This document shows positions 45,158 through 56,475 of a DNA stretch of 64,000 nucleotides, in pieces (within the stretch, counting starts at the first letter, position 1; every line of letters begins with the position of its first letter). The position numbers and the translations under genes were made by a program. This stretch comes from Anagrus nilaparvatae. Its lineage: Eukaryota; Arthropoda; Insecta; Hymenoptera; Mymaridae. The notes under the pieces were generated by a model. It ran no database searches. It saw nothing but the letters and a program-made list of their open reading frames with translations, and was not told where the DNA came from. The DNA is taken from assembly GCA_022575985.1 (NCBI GenBank), contig JAKSXM010000263.1:9590001-9654000 (forward strand), in the 5' to 3' direction.

Positions 45158-45614
45158 CCTGTTTTCTGCTTTTCACATATGAACAAACAGAAAACTTAAT
45201 AATTTACAAAAAAAAACAAAAATGTAAAAAAATTTTTTAAAAGAAAGAAAGAACTTACATTTTTTGACACGCCAGGAAGAGAATTTCAAGTAGAATGAAC
45301 ATAGAAAGAAAGAAATCTCTCCTTCTACGCACACACACACTTAAAGCTCCCACATCTGCGTTCAAATTATGTCGTCAAACTACGAAATATTTAAAACTAA
45401 GTATAAAATGTAAAAAATATAAAAAATATAAAAAAAATTTTTTATTCAAATAGAATTTTTTCATTTTTTAAAAAATATATATGTACGTCTAGATGGTAGA
45501 CGACAATTATTATTTTTGTAGGCATTTTTTCGATCAATTGCCAATTAATATTCACAAAAAAAAAACAGTATAATTACTGTTTTACGTTCCAAATTAATTA
45601 AATTAATTTTGATG

Positions 45615-45745
45615 AAGTTTATTAAAAATAAACAACGATCTATATGGAACAAATAAACATGATAACTTTTTTCATTATCTTTGTCTGTGTGTCTGAGGAC
45701 TGAGCCTCTCTTTGTCACACAGAATAATTTTTCTTGAAGAAAGTT
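45615..45745 (+). repeat. 131 bp direct repeat b
   Basis: Second copy of 44918-45048. It ends six bases before the Penelope-like endonuclease frame. Confidence 0.75.
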
Positions 45746-45751
45746 TCTAAA

Positions 45752-45932
45752 AAATCAGGTATTTACAAGATCACCTGTGATTACTGTGACTGATTCTATA
45801 TAGGGCAATCAGGACGAAGTTTTGCCGCAAGATTTCCAGAACATTTACCACCAAAGAATCCTAGGACGCCTATAATTCTAGATAAAAAATGTTATTTATT
45901 AAATTATTTCCTATGTGTTAGTATTATTTTTT
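45752..45932 (+). pseudogene. Penelope-like GIY-YIG endonuclease fragment 2
   Basis: Translation KSGIYKITCDYCD, stop, FYIGQSGRSFAARFPEH. It keeps the GIY strand, the C-X2-C pair, the YIG strand, an arginine and an EH pair at the expected distances. A TGA replaces the residue after the cysteine pair, and the sequence after PEH is not recognisable up to the TAA at about 45932. Different subfamily from 27467. It lies between the direct repeat and a hammerhead-like core, the order described for Penelope-like 3' ends. Confidence 0.75.
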
Positions 45933-45936
45933 AAAC

Positions 45937-45975
45937 CCTGATGATGAAACTAATTAGTTTCGAAACGCCTCGGCA
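45937..45975 (+). ncRNA. Hammerhead-ribozyme-like core of Penelope-like element
   Basis: CTGATGA (45938-45944), one T, stem II GAAACT/AGTTTC with loop AATT (45946-45961), GAAA (45962-45965), then CGCCTCGG. Both invariant boxes are intact. Penelope-like elements in animals are known to carry hammerhead motifs, and here it directly follows the endonuclease fragment. Stem III and the cleavage triplet were not identified convincingly. Confidence 0.6.
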
Positions 45976-46448
45976 ATGACGAACTAACGAAGTCACTTAC
46001 GGATTATAATTAAAGGTAAGTTATATATTTTATAATCTGTGACTTGGACACTAATCAAACATAATATAATTTATTTGTTTAGTTCAAACTTTTCCGTTTA
46101 GTTCTTTTATTAATGCTTAATATAACAATATAGTTTTACTGTATTGCATCATATTATGAGTCCTTCTGTGTTTTATAAATTATATACATGATGTTTATGA
46201 CTAACATCTATACTAGACAAAAGCCTAAGCACACGGCAAGAGGAACATATTTGACAGATGAACTAATGCTACGTGAAATTATAAAGGGCCGTGGATCTAA
46301 CTCATTTTAGGTATTGGGTCTAAAATAATAGAATTTACTACCTTTCATGTATGCAACCTACCCTCCCTAAATTGTTTCAAATCTGCCCTTTTTACGCATC
46401 TGTCTACTACTACTGATACCAAATATTTACTACTAATTCCAAATTGCT
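45976..46448. other. Unassigned spacer
   Basis: No gene recognised on either strand. Confidence 0.5.
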
Positions 46449-46460
46449 ACCCTATCGAAG

Positions 46461-46529
46461 GATTGCATATGCAACGTTGCACATCGCATGTGCGCCATGT
46501 GCACCATGTGCAACGTTGCATATGCAACA
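46461..46529. repeat. Palindromic terminal repeats of element F, left
   Basis: Built of TGCATATGCAACGTTGCACAT and GCGCCATGTGCACCATGTGC words. TGCATATGCA, CAACGTTG and GTGCAC are each self-complementary. Confidence 0.85.
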
Positions 46530-46639
46530 TTTTTTTTTAAATTTAAAATAAAATTAAATTATGATTCGGGAGTCAAGAAAAAAGATTTTCAGTAAAAAAA
46601 TTATATTTATAACCAAAAAACAGTTTTTTGGGATTTGTG

Positions 46640-47945
46640 AAGACGACAGATGGTAAGAATTCGATAACGCTAAAATTAATATTTTCACTAGAATAACTGG
46701 ATCACAACATCAGAATTAATGATATTAGAGTAAAAAATGTTATTTTTTCCGAGAAATAAATTTTCGGGAATCCAAGATGGCGGACCAAAAAGCTAAATAA
46801 AATATGGGAAAATAACATTTTTACTCAAACAGAGGGTTTTTGGGGTCAGGGAATGTGATACTTCAGTGAAAATTTTCATTTTTATACTTCAGAATAAATT
46901 TTCGGGAATCCAAGATGGCGGACCAAGAAACTAAAAAAAAAGGAAAATAACATTTTTTCTAGGTCGAAGGGTTTCCGGGGTCAGGAAATAAGATATATTT
47001 CATTAAAAATTTTAATTTTTTTACTCCGAAATAAAATTTTGGGAATCTAAAATGGCGGACCAAGAAACTAAAGAAAAAGGAAAATAACATTTTTACTCAC
47101 TCGAAGGGTTTCCAAGGTCAAGAAATATGATATATTTCAGTAAAAATTTTCATTTTTTTACCCCGAAATAAATTTTTGGGAATTCAAGTTGGCGGAATGA
47201 AAAACTTAAATTAAGGAAAATAACACTTTTACTTGATCGATGAGTTTCGAAGGTAAGTAAATATATGATAATTCAATAAATTTTTCATTTTTATTACCCC
47301 AAAATAAATTTCCGGGAATCCAAGATGGCAGAGCAAGAAACAAAAAAAAAATCATTTTTCCATACCCCATATTTCAAACTTTTTCATATATATATGAAAT
47401 TCATATATGACACTCATATTAATATTGGAAAAAGGAAATGATCATACATGTATTTTATTTTACAGTTGTTCCAACAATAGTTCCAACCCAAAATGCGAAA
47501 TAAATTTTCGGGAATCATGGTGGAACAGTGGTGGACCATGAAACCATAAAAAAAAAATAGCATTTTTACTCAATTAAGGGGTTTTGTAGGGTCAGCAAAT
47601 ATGATATTTCTGTAAAAATTTTCATTTTTTTACCCCGAAATAAATTTTTGGGAATCCAAGATGGCGGGCTAAAAAACTACAAAGAAAATAGAAATTTTAC
47701 TCAATCGAGGAGATTCCGGGGTCAATAAATATCATATTCAATGAAATCCTTTATTTTTTACCCCCAAATAAATTTTCGGAAATCCAAAATGGCGGATTAA
47801 AAAACTAAAAAACAAAAAATTAGTATTCTTACCCAATTCTGGAGTTACCAGAAATCAGTAAAAATAATATTTACGTATAAAAATTTCATGTTTTCATATA
47901 GCAATAAATTTTCGGAAACTCAAGATGGAAACTTATATTTTTACT
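46640..47945 (+). repeat. Element F left array, ~132-137 bp monomers
   Basis: About nine monomers, with cores such as GGGAATCCAAGATGGCGGAC near 46770, 46908, 47041, 47310, 47655 and altered versions near 47184, 47530, 47782 and 47924. Each has a TTTTTACTC..TCGA.GGGTTT block and AAATTTTCATTTTT.TACCCC. Decay increases toward the centre. Confidence 0.8.
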
Positions 47946-48639
47946 ATTGCGATAGATTCGATTTCGCTTTTTTACAGAAAGAATTTGTCAACAAATTTCC
48001 CTCTATTCCATTTTCTAAAATTGATTTATCTTTGTCACGAGACAAATATAATTGTTATTAAAATCTGTCCAATATTTGAATCTTAGGCTTTTGAGACGGA
48101 AAATTAATCTGTATTTAACTTGTCTTATTTTTTTTTAAAGTAAACGTTCACAATTTTTTATATTATATCTGTTTCTTAATCCCAGTAAAAATCAAATACT
48201 TTATTATAAATCATCATAAATAAATTCATTTTAAATGAAGGTAACTACCTAGTTTTAACGCTCGGTATTTGAGTAAAATTATTAAGTTGATTTTAGGGAT
48301 AATGGTTAGAGATAATAAAAAGATTTTTTAGGGTAAAATAAATAAAGTATAGAAGTATGTAAAATATTTTTTTAAATTAATTTCTTTTATTTTTTATAAA
48401 AAATTTTAATTTTAAATTGACGTGTTTTTGTTGGAAGGACCTGATGGTTACATGGATAGTTAAAGTTAAGCAGCACCAAATAAAAAAAATAAAATAAATT
48501 CTTAAATAATATGAATTATTAATAATTAACTAGTATAGTTATCGCGTGAACTACAATTTTCCAAATTGTTAAAAAAAAATACCCTGCCAACTAGCTGGCA
48601 CTAAGGTTCCTCAAAAAATGAGCTTAATACTTCAATATG
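47946..48639. other. AT-rich interior of element F
   Basis: No gene recognised. TACCCTGCCAACTAGCTGGCA at 48580-48600 resembles the first 12 bases of FB1 but has no partner. Confidence 0.5.
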
Positions 48640-49345
48640 CCACAAATATCACCGATTACAAGCATGCAATCATACATACATTTTTATTAACTTTTAAAAG
48701 TTTGTTTTATTGATCAAAAATTTTTGAACAAATTTTCAAAAAATTAATTATCAGATTTGAGATATCGAGTAAAAATCATACTTTCAAATATAAGAACTTT
48801 CATGGAAATAAATGAGGTATTACCTCCAAATTAAAAAAAAAAAAGTAGTTAATTGAGATTTTTTAAATGAAAAAGTTTTGAAAAAAAAAATTAGGTCTTA
48901 ATTCCATAATGGTTGTGAAATATCACCGGTTACAATATTTTCAGATATTAGTACTTTAATGGAATTAAATGGGGTATTACACTAAAAAAAAAAATATTAC
49001 AGTTTTTTTAATTTTTAGAAAAAAATTTGGAAAAAATTCGGTTTCAGATCCAAAAAATTACTATAAACGATTTTTCTATACTAGTACTCGCATAGAAATC
49101 AAATAAATTAGGTACTACGTCCAAAAAGAAAAAAAAATTTGTTGCTTTTTGTATTTTTGTGCGACAAAAATTTTGGGAAAAAAATTTTAAAAAAATTACT
49201 TATCAGATTCGAGATATCGAGTAAAAATCGTACTTTCAAATATAAGTACTTTCATGGAAATAAATGAGGTACCAATAAAAAAAGTAGTTTTAGATTTTTT
49301 GATGAAAAAATTTTTGAAAAGAAAATTTGATCTTAATTACGATAA
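48640..49345 (+). repeat. ~170-190 bp tandem repeat inside element F
   Basis: Four diverged copies with GATATCGAGTAAAAATC.TA, TTTCAAATATAAG.ACTTTC and ATGGAAATAAATGAGGTA, separated by A-rich linkers. The first and fourth are most alike. A partial TTAATTCCATAATGGTTATG at 49846 repeats 48898-48917. Confidence 0.75.
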
Positions 49346-49690
49346 ATGAAAATGAGAATGCTGGGTCGTTTAATTCTATATATAAAAATGTCATAGTCCC
49401 ACGTTAATAAATATTCAAATACATTATTGATACGTATATTAAAGAAATGTGATGAAAAACATATGGCTATTTAATGTATTTATAAAGAATTTTTCAAAGA
49501 TTTTTTTAAAAAATAAAAAATAATTAGTCTCATGTCGGCAGCACCCAGTGTCGCATAGCTCAAAAAACAAGTAGTATTTTTATGTAAGTTTAACACATTG
49601 TTAATATAAAAATTTTTTTAAATTCTCATATTGTTCATTAGTAATTAAGAAAAAATTATATAATTTTTGTATTCAGATCACCTGAAGAGG
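49346..49690. other. AT-rich interior of element F
   Basis: Nothing recognised apart from the ribozyme-like motif that follows. Confidence 0.45.
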
Positions 49691-49710
49691 CCAACGGATT
49701 TGTTGGTGAA
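49691..49710 (+). ncRNA. Hammerhead-like core (relict)
   Basis: CTGAAGA (matching CUGANGA), GG, stem CCAAC/GTTGG with loop GGATTT, T, GAAA. The boxes are intact; stem II carries extra unpaired bases. It probably marks the 3' end of a Penelope-like copy whose coding part is gone. Confidence 0.4.
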
Positions 49711-49879
49711 ATATTGTTAAATAAAAAAAATTGTTACACATCAAAATAATTTGTATTGTTTTATTTATTTTAAATAATTTGAAACAATAAAAAATTAAGT
49801 TCAGCTCCAATTCTGGTCAATAAAATATTATTTTTACTTTTTTTTAATTCCATAATGGTTATGAAATTTCACCGCTTAC

Positions 49880-49901
49880 ATACACACACACACACACACA
49901 T
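49880..49901. repeat. (AC)n microsatellite
   Basis: Uninterrupted AC dinucleotides. Confidence 0.9.
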
Positions 49902-50659
49902 ACTTTTTTTAAAAACCGTTTTTTTAGCGTCTCGAGGTCCCAAAACGTGCTTATATGCCAAAAAATCAAAAATCAAAATTTGACCCATCACAAATTTGAA
50001 AAAAAATTTTCAAAAAAGCAATTTTTTTCTGGTTATTTTGCAAAAAAATATAGAAGGAAACAAAATGTTTGCAAACTTTGAGTTCACGCGAAAACTACAC
50101 ATGTGGAGAGTATCTAAAAATTTTGAGATAATCTGACTGGGCAATTTTTGGTAATTCATGTAACCAGGTATCAAAATGTAGTTTTGAGAAAACGCGTTTA
50201 AAGATTTTTTTTTAATGTAAAATCAGCTACAGGTTCAGTTTGAAAAGCAGAAGGATAACTTTATAGCTCTAAGACCACTAATAACTTGTAAGTATAAAAA
50301 AAAATGTTTTGTTAAATTTCTTACGAAAAAAAATATTTTTATCTTTTTTAAAAAACCATGTTTTTACACCTTCTAAGTAAGATTTCTCTAAAACTCCGTG
50401 GCTTATTTTAATTTTTTTGGCCTACATTTTTTTGTTTTAATTATAAAATTCTTTAAGTAATAAAAAAAAAATAAATAATTTAATAATTTAATTATTTAAT
50501 AATTTATTAATAATTTAATAACAAAAAAATTATTCCAAAACTTTTAAGTCGTTTTACTCGAGCGTCTTTGAAAAATTTGTGCATGATTGCACGATAAGTT
50601 CTGCACCAATTTACTTTTAACTTACTGAGCAACTCATAAATGTATACTTATTTCGGAAT
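49902..50659. other. AT-rich interior of element F
   Basis: No gene recognised. Confidence 0.5.
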
Positions 50660-52240
50660 GACGTCGAGTTTTTTTTTTTATGTTCACATATCATACTTTT
50701 TCATATCTCACTCCTTTTGAAAATGCTCAAAAATAACAAAAGAAGAAATACTGTATACTGTATATACTATAGTAAAATTTCCTCAAAAATTCGGTTCTAT
50801 CATTATTTTTTCAAATGTTTTCCTGGAAAAGTCAGAAAATGGAAAATTCACTTTTTATTTTGAAAAAATGCAGGATTATTTTTTTTCTTCAAAATTTGGG
50901 AGAAAGTTTGTTTTCAAATAAATTTTCTTGTTCCGTTCCTAACTCGATGCGATCGGCCAATCTTTTTTTAATTTAACTTCCACACAACGTAAAAATTGTT
51001 AATTTTTGTCGTTCTTTTGCAGTTTTATTGGATTTCCAGACATTTGGTGACCATATATGCCTAAAATAAGGTTAAATTTGATTTGCTAAAGCAATATTTA
51101 ATAAGTCCTATTTGTTAAAAATAATTTTATTTTTAAATACCCTGGTTTGCAAAATTTCAAAAATATCAATAATTTAATTTAAGGTGTTACATCTGTGAAA
51201 AGTTATGTTTACAGAAATGAATGAAACTTATAAAATATAAAGATAAAGTCTTTAAGAAATGAAATAAACTTTTTTTACAAATTTTGCTGCATAATTATCA
51301 TTTAAAAAGTAGGTGGTTTAACATTGCTCTTATGGAAAATCATCTTTGGAGCTTGGGAAAAGTATGATTGCGATTACACAGATTAATGGAACTTAAATAA
51401 TATGTTAAAATAAAACTAAAAGATTATAGTCCCAAATTATTTTACTTGTTTTAATGCATAATTATTAAATAATTAAATAAAAAGTATGTAAATAACCTGA
51501 TATTATACTAATACATATACGATTTTACATATGTATGTAGCGTTGATAATTTAGTAATCTTAACAAATTTTTTAAAAATCCGGTTTGTCAGATGTAACAC
51601 CTTAATTAACAATAATTTATTTTAATGTTTAAATTTTATGTTATAATTCTATATTTAAAATATTTTATTCATGTATCATTTCTCTGGGAATCCGAGTTCG
51701 ACCTTAGTTTCGGTATGCAACATTATTTATAGAATAAAAATCGAAAAAAAGAGTCAAAAAAGTAAAATAATGGAGAAAAATAAAAAAAATTATATTGTGA
51801 AATTTGAAATTTTGCAAACCTTTTTATTTAAAAATAAAACTTAGATGGCCCATCGCATCCAGTTAGGAACGGAACTACAAAATTTATTTGAAATCAAGCC
51901 TCCTACCAAATTTCGAACAAAAAATATAATTTGGTACTTTTTTTACAGCACTTTAAAATACAAAGTAAACTTTTCCATATTCCGACTTTTCCAGGAACAA
52001 TTTAAAACTAATAACAGGATCAAAGTCTTGAGGAAATTTTACTAAAGTCTCTTTTTTCGTAATTTTTGAGCATTTTTAGAAGGGGTGGAATAATACAGAA
52101 GAATGGGCAGCTTATAGGAAAGCTCAATTTTGAAATTTTTTCAAATTTTGCTAGACAGATTTTTTTGAAATTGAAATTTTTTATATAAAGGTGAGTATAC
52201 TGACATGAATCAATTGAAACATTGACGTCAGAACGCATTT
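50660..52240. repeat. Imperfect palindrome inside element F
   Basis: AATGCTCAAAAAT, AGTAAAATTTCCTCAA, TTTTCCTGGAAAAGTC.GAA, GTTCCGTTCCTAACT.GATG.GA and TTAAGGTGTTACATCTG in the left part are complemented in the right part (51585-52100). Axis near 51390. The arms have several indels, so it is older than the outer element arms. The frames at 51845 and 52020 lie in the arm and show no motif. Confidence 0.65.
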
Positions 52241-52299
52241 TGAGTTAGAACTTATTAAGGCGATAACCGTAATATGAAATACATATATGATCATTTCCT

Positions 52300-53035
52300 T
52301 TTCCCAATATTAATATGCGTGTCATATATAAAAAATTTTGAAATGTGGGTATGGAAAAATGATTTTTTTTAGTTTCTTGGTCTGCCATCTTGGGTTCCCG
52401 GAAATTTATTTTGGGGTAATAAAAATGAAAAATTTATTGAATTATCATATATTTACTTACCTTCGAAACTCCTCCATTAAGTAAAAGTATTATTTTCCTT
52501 AATTTAAGTTTTTCGGTCCGCCATCTTGAATTCCCGAAAATTTATTTCGGGTTAAAAAAATGAAAACTTTTACTGAAATAACATATTTACTGACCTTACA
52601 AAACCCCTTGATTGAGTAAAAATGATACTTTTTTTTTTTAATTTCATTGTCCACCATCTTCTATTCCCGAAACTTTATTTCTGGGTAACAAAATGAAAAT
52701 TTTTTCTCATATATATATATTATATTTCCTGACCTTGGAAACCCTTCGACCTAGTAAAAATGTTATTTTCCACTTTTTTTAGTTTCTTGTTCCGCCATCT
52801 TGGATTCCCGAAAATTTATTCCGAAGTATAAAAATGAAAATTTTCACTGAAGTATCACATTCCCTGACCCCAAAAACCCTCCGATTGAGGAAAAATGTTA
52901 TTTTCCCTTATTTTATCTACTTTTTTGGTCCGCCATTTTGGATTCACGAAAATATATTTAGGGGAAAAAATAACAATTTTGACTGTAATATCATTAATTC
53001 TGATGTTGTGATTCATTTATTCCAGTGGAAATATA
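52300..53035 (-). repeat. Element F right array
   Basis: Five monomers opposite in orientation to 46640-47945, with TCCGCCATCTTGGATTCCCG-type cores near 52383, 52517, 52650 (altered), 52793 and 52930. Confidence 0.8.
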
Positions 53036-53183
53036 AATTTTAGCGTTATAGAATTCTTACCATCTGTCGTCTTCACAAATCCCAAAAAACTGTTTTTTGG
53101 TTATAAATATAATTTTTTTACTGAAAATCTTTTTTCTTGACTCCGAATCATAATTTAATTTAATTTTAAATTTAAAAAAAAAT

Positions 53184-53273
53184 GTTGCATATGCAACGTT
53201 GCACATGGCGCATATGCAACGTTGCACATGGTGCACATGGCGCACATGCGATGTGCAACGTTGCATATGCAAT
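53184..53273. repeat. Palindromic terminal repeats of element F, right
   Basis: Complement of 46461-46529 with one additional GCATATGCAACGTTGCACATG unit. Confidence 0.85.
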
Positions 53274-53294
53274 CCTTCGATAGGGGTAAGGTTT

Positions 53295-53435
53295 GACGTG
53301 TCGGTTTTTTATTATAGACAACTTCCTTAGGTTATGCTAGTGTAAGGCTTAACTTGTCGTTTCTTATTATAGCCTACTTCCTTAGGTTATGCTAGTGTAA
53401 GGCTTGACATGTCATTGTTTTATTGTAGCCTACTT
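53295..53435 (+). repeat. 55 bp tandem repeat, 2.5 copies
   Basis: CTTCCTTAGGTTATGCTAGT begins at 53322 and again at 53377; flanking TTGAC.TGTC.TT.TTATT.TAG is repeated three times. Confidence 0.85.
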
Positions 53436-53652
53436 TATTAAATATAAAACTATTATTAAATTTATAAAAAAATTACTGCACATTATATACAAATATGCAA
53501 AAAAATAATAACATTCAGATAACGCAACTGGTAGGGTGTTTATTAATTCGAAAGATCTCCATCCACGCCTAATGCTAAAATTTCTTGAAATTACGATATT
53601 TATCTAAAAACAATTTAATTTGAATATTATGCATGACAAATATTTATTTGAA

Positions 53653-53683
<31 letters not shown>

Positions 53684-54039
53684 ATGCACTGAAACTGCAA
53701 AAAAATTATATTTTTTATTAAAATAAATTTTATTTGAGGTTAATTATTATTTTTTTTTAAGCGTGGATTGAGTCAAATTAAATCATTTTGGCTAAATCCA
53801 CGCTTAAACAAAAGAGGTTGAGCGTGGATTGAGACCTTTCCTTATTAATTAATTTGCTTCGTAATCCGAAAAAAATTAGTATTTAAAAATATTTAAATAA
53901 TTTACTTTTTTAATAAAGTTTTAAAAAGGATAACATATTATAAATTTAATAAGTCTTCACTTTTATTATATTAATCTTCCGATCTTTTTTCGACCTATTT
54001 TCGGTCTCTTTTCGGTCTTTTTTTGTGCGCCGCTTCGGC
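53436..54039. other. AT-rich spacer with short repeats
   Basis: A hairpin AAGCGTGGAT...ATCCACGCTT at 53760-53806 is followed by a further GCGTGGATTGAG at 53822. There is a T run at 53658-53681. Near 53985-54025 TTTTCGGTCT recurs three times. Confidence 0.55.
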
Positions 54040-54570
54040 TTAAATCATAAGTAAAAAATCGGCTTCTATTCGAAGTTTTGTTTTGTCTGGGGCAAGATTG
54101 CGCAATAACTATTCCACAGATTTACTTCATATTTGCTAAGTAGTTAAAAAAATATATTTTTGAGGGTCTGACTTCGAGTTTTTTTTTTAAATGTCCTCAA
54201 AAAGTTTTTGTAGCTACTTTAGGCCTAAAAATTAAGGCGTTTTTCTGTATTTTAACTTTGTGCAGCCGCCATTTATTTTGTAATTAATTTTTTCGAAAAA
54301 ACTTGAAGTCAGCCCCTCACATTAGGTGAAAACTCTTACCAATTTTTTTTTTTTAAATCAGATAAGCCAAACTGGAGTTATCCTGCCCGCCAATTTCGAA
54401 AACTGCCTTCTTTACGCACGTATGACGCGGAAGTGACGTCACAAAAATAAAAATAATATTTTATTTTGTTTATTTTAATACTTAAGTAATATAATAAAAA
54501 AGCGTTTACTCAAAAATCTCTGACCATTTCTTCACAATCCTCACTTGAAAAACTGTACATATTTACCACA
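54040..54570 (-). repeat. Inverted relative of the TTAA element interior
   Basis: Reverse complement shares with 7093-7600 GAGGATT..GAAGAAA, TTTTTGAGTAAA, GTGACGTCACTTCCGCGTCA, CTTCGAGTTTTTT (twice in each) and AGTTATTGCGCAATC. The 20 bp TTAA-element terminal repeats were not found here, so only the interior is homologous or the ends have diverged. Confidence 0.7.
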
Positions 54571-54894
54571 AACCTCCCATAATACATATTTTTTTGTATG
54601 TAATATTTTTATTAATTTAACCAATAAATTGGTTAATTTTCAACTAATAGTCACGTAACAGTGTTTCGCTATAGTGTATTAGATTGGCTCGTCAATAGAC
54701 TCCTAATACACCTTATCTAGACACCGTTTAATTATTTAAAAAACAAAAAATATTAAAAATATAAAATTATTTTTTTTTTTTGAAATTTGTGTAAATAAAA
54801 ATGTATCATTTTAATACATAAAATAATAATACTTATATTCAATACTTTTTTTTATTTCAAACGATCAAGCGTGGAACTTACTCTATATCCATTC
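54571..54894. other. AT-rich spacer
   Basis: Contains a hairpin GTGTATTAG...CTAATACAC at 54674-54711. Confidence 0.5.
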
Positions 54895-55764
54895 CTAACA
54901 AAAAAAACTACGTAGTTAAACTCCCTGGCTCAAGGAGTATAAAGCTCCCTAAATCAGGGAGTTAACTCCCTGAAATTTCTATTATCTCCTGGAATACCTT
55001 CGGAATGAAAATGAAGCGTACGAGGGAAACCTGATATCCTGGAGGCGTAATTTTTAATTTTCCAACAATTTTCCGATTTTCCAATATGGCGGGCCAAAAA
55101 ACATGAAAATTGAAACTTTCAACATTATCTGGGGGTTTTCGAGGTCAATAAAAACTTTTTTATTTATGAAATTTTTCATTTTTTTGCCCCAGCATATTTT
55201 CCAATTTTCCAAGATGGCGGAACAAAAAACATGAAAAAAGGAACTTTCTACATTACCTGGGGATTTTCGAGGTCAAGAAAAACGTTTTTATTGACAAAAA
55301 AATTTAATTTTTTCGTCCCAAAATATTTCCCGGTTTTCCAAGATGGCGGACGAAAAAATATTTTAGAATAAACTTTTTACATTACCTGGGGGTTTTCGAG
55401 GTTGAGAAAAAAATTTGCAAAAAAACATGCTAGGGCGAAAAAATTAAAATTTTTGTGAATGAAAACGTTTTTCTGGACCTCGAGAATCCCCAGGTAATGT
55501 AGAAAGTTCTTTTTTTCATGTTTTTTCGTTCACTATCTTGGAAAACCGGAAAACATGTGGAGCGAAAAAATAAAAATTTTTGTCAATGAAAACGTATTTC
55601 TTAGCCTCGAAAACCCCCAGGTAATTTAAAAAACTTATTCTGAAATGCTTTTTCGTCCGCCATCTTGGAAAACCGGAAAATATTTTGGGGCGAAAAAATT
55701 AAATTTCTTTGTCAATGAAAACGTTTTTCTCTACATGGTATAACTACGTGGTTTTTTTTGTTAG
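54895..55764. mobile_element. Fold-back element, ACGTAG family (870 bp)
   Basis: Ends CTAACAAAAAAAAC(T/C)ACGTAG and complement. The left side keeps the AACTCCCTGGCTCA.GGAGT palindromes and CTCCTGGAATACCTTCGGA block; the right side has lost these and joins the terminal block directly to an internal monomer near 55735. Monomer cores lie at 55084, 55212 and 55340 (plus) and at 55530 and 55660 (minus). Closely related to 41157-42335. Confidence 0.85.
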
Positions 55765-56329
55765 AGATGAAAGGCTGACTTAAGGAACCCCTGAAAAATT
55801 GTTATTCTACCTCTTTAGTATTGGAAAGTTTCGTGACCGATGCGATGTCTATAAAGTCAATGTTAATTTTGTATTGAACTCAAAGAGGTTATATAGTATA
55901 GAGTGCTCGATCCTATAAGTGAGCGTACGTAGGAGATGAACGATGCAGATATACACTTTTGGTATGGTAGTGGCCTTTGTCTTACATGCAAGATACGATT
56001 CCCCTGTAGAGAAAAGTAGGGATGAGATAAGAGGAGAAATATTCATACAGACATTGTAGTAGAGTAAGAGAAAATAACCCCCACTTATGCTTTGTTATAC
56101 GAAGAACACTACCATACTGAAAATATGTTTGCACCGTACATCAGCCACGGCTCTTTCCTCTTTCCTCTTTGATTGAACTAAAGTTAGAAGGCAATTGAAA
56201 AACCTTTTAACTTTAGTTCAATACAAAATTAGCATTGACTTTCTAGATGTCACTTTTCTCATACGTTATACTTCCCAATATCGTGGTTGGTTTTTACTAT
56301 AGTATAGATAACTGTATACAGTTTTTTCC
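55765..56329. other. Unassigned sequence of balanced composition
   Basis: Less AT-rich than most of the window. Short minus-strand frame 55849-56046 has no recognised motif. A hairpin TTGAACTAAAGTTA..AACTTTAGTTCAA occurs at 56174-56221. No splice-bounded exon stood out. Confidence 0.4.
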
Positions 56330-56475
56330 TCGCGCTCAACCATGGAGTCTAGACTTAAGGAGGTCTATCGAAAGCCTGTTTTATAAGTAAAATTGAAGTC
56401 TCTGAAAGTTGTATAAAAGTATAAAAATAAGGTCCCCCTATAATGCGCACGCACTGGCTACAGGCCATGTGACAA
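56330..56475 (+). repeat. Outer inverted repeat flanking 56637-59193, left
   Basis: CATGGAG.CTAGACTTAAGGAG, AAATAAGGTCCCCC and ATA.TGCGCA are complemented at 59340-59480. The pair lies outside the younger fold-back, so an older inverted repeat was split by it. Confidence 0.55.

Larger units (their letters stand above)
46449..53286. mobile_element. Large fold-back element F (6.8 kb)
   Basis: Ends ACCCTATCGAAGGATTGCAT and its complement. Inward on both sides come palindromic short repeats (46461-46529; 53184-53273), a matching block AATTATGATTCGG.AGTCAAG..CAGTTTTTTGGGATTTGTGA..ACCATCTGTCGTC, then opposed arrays of ~132-137 bp monomers. The centre holds another tandem array, a hammerhead-like relict and an inverted segment. 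No transposase frame is visible. This is the longest element of its kind in the window. Confidence 0.8.

Noticed and set aside
48580..48600. TACCCTGCCAACTAGCTGGCA resembling the FB1 terminus
   Set aside because: Only the first 12 bases match and no inverted partner end lies nearby.
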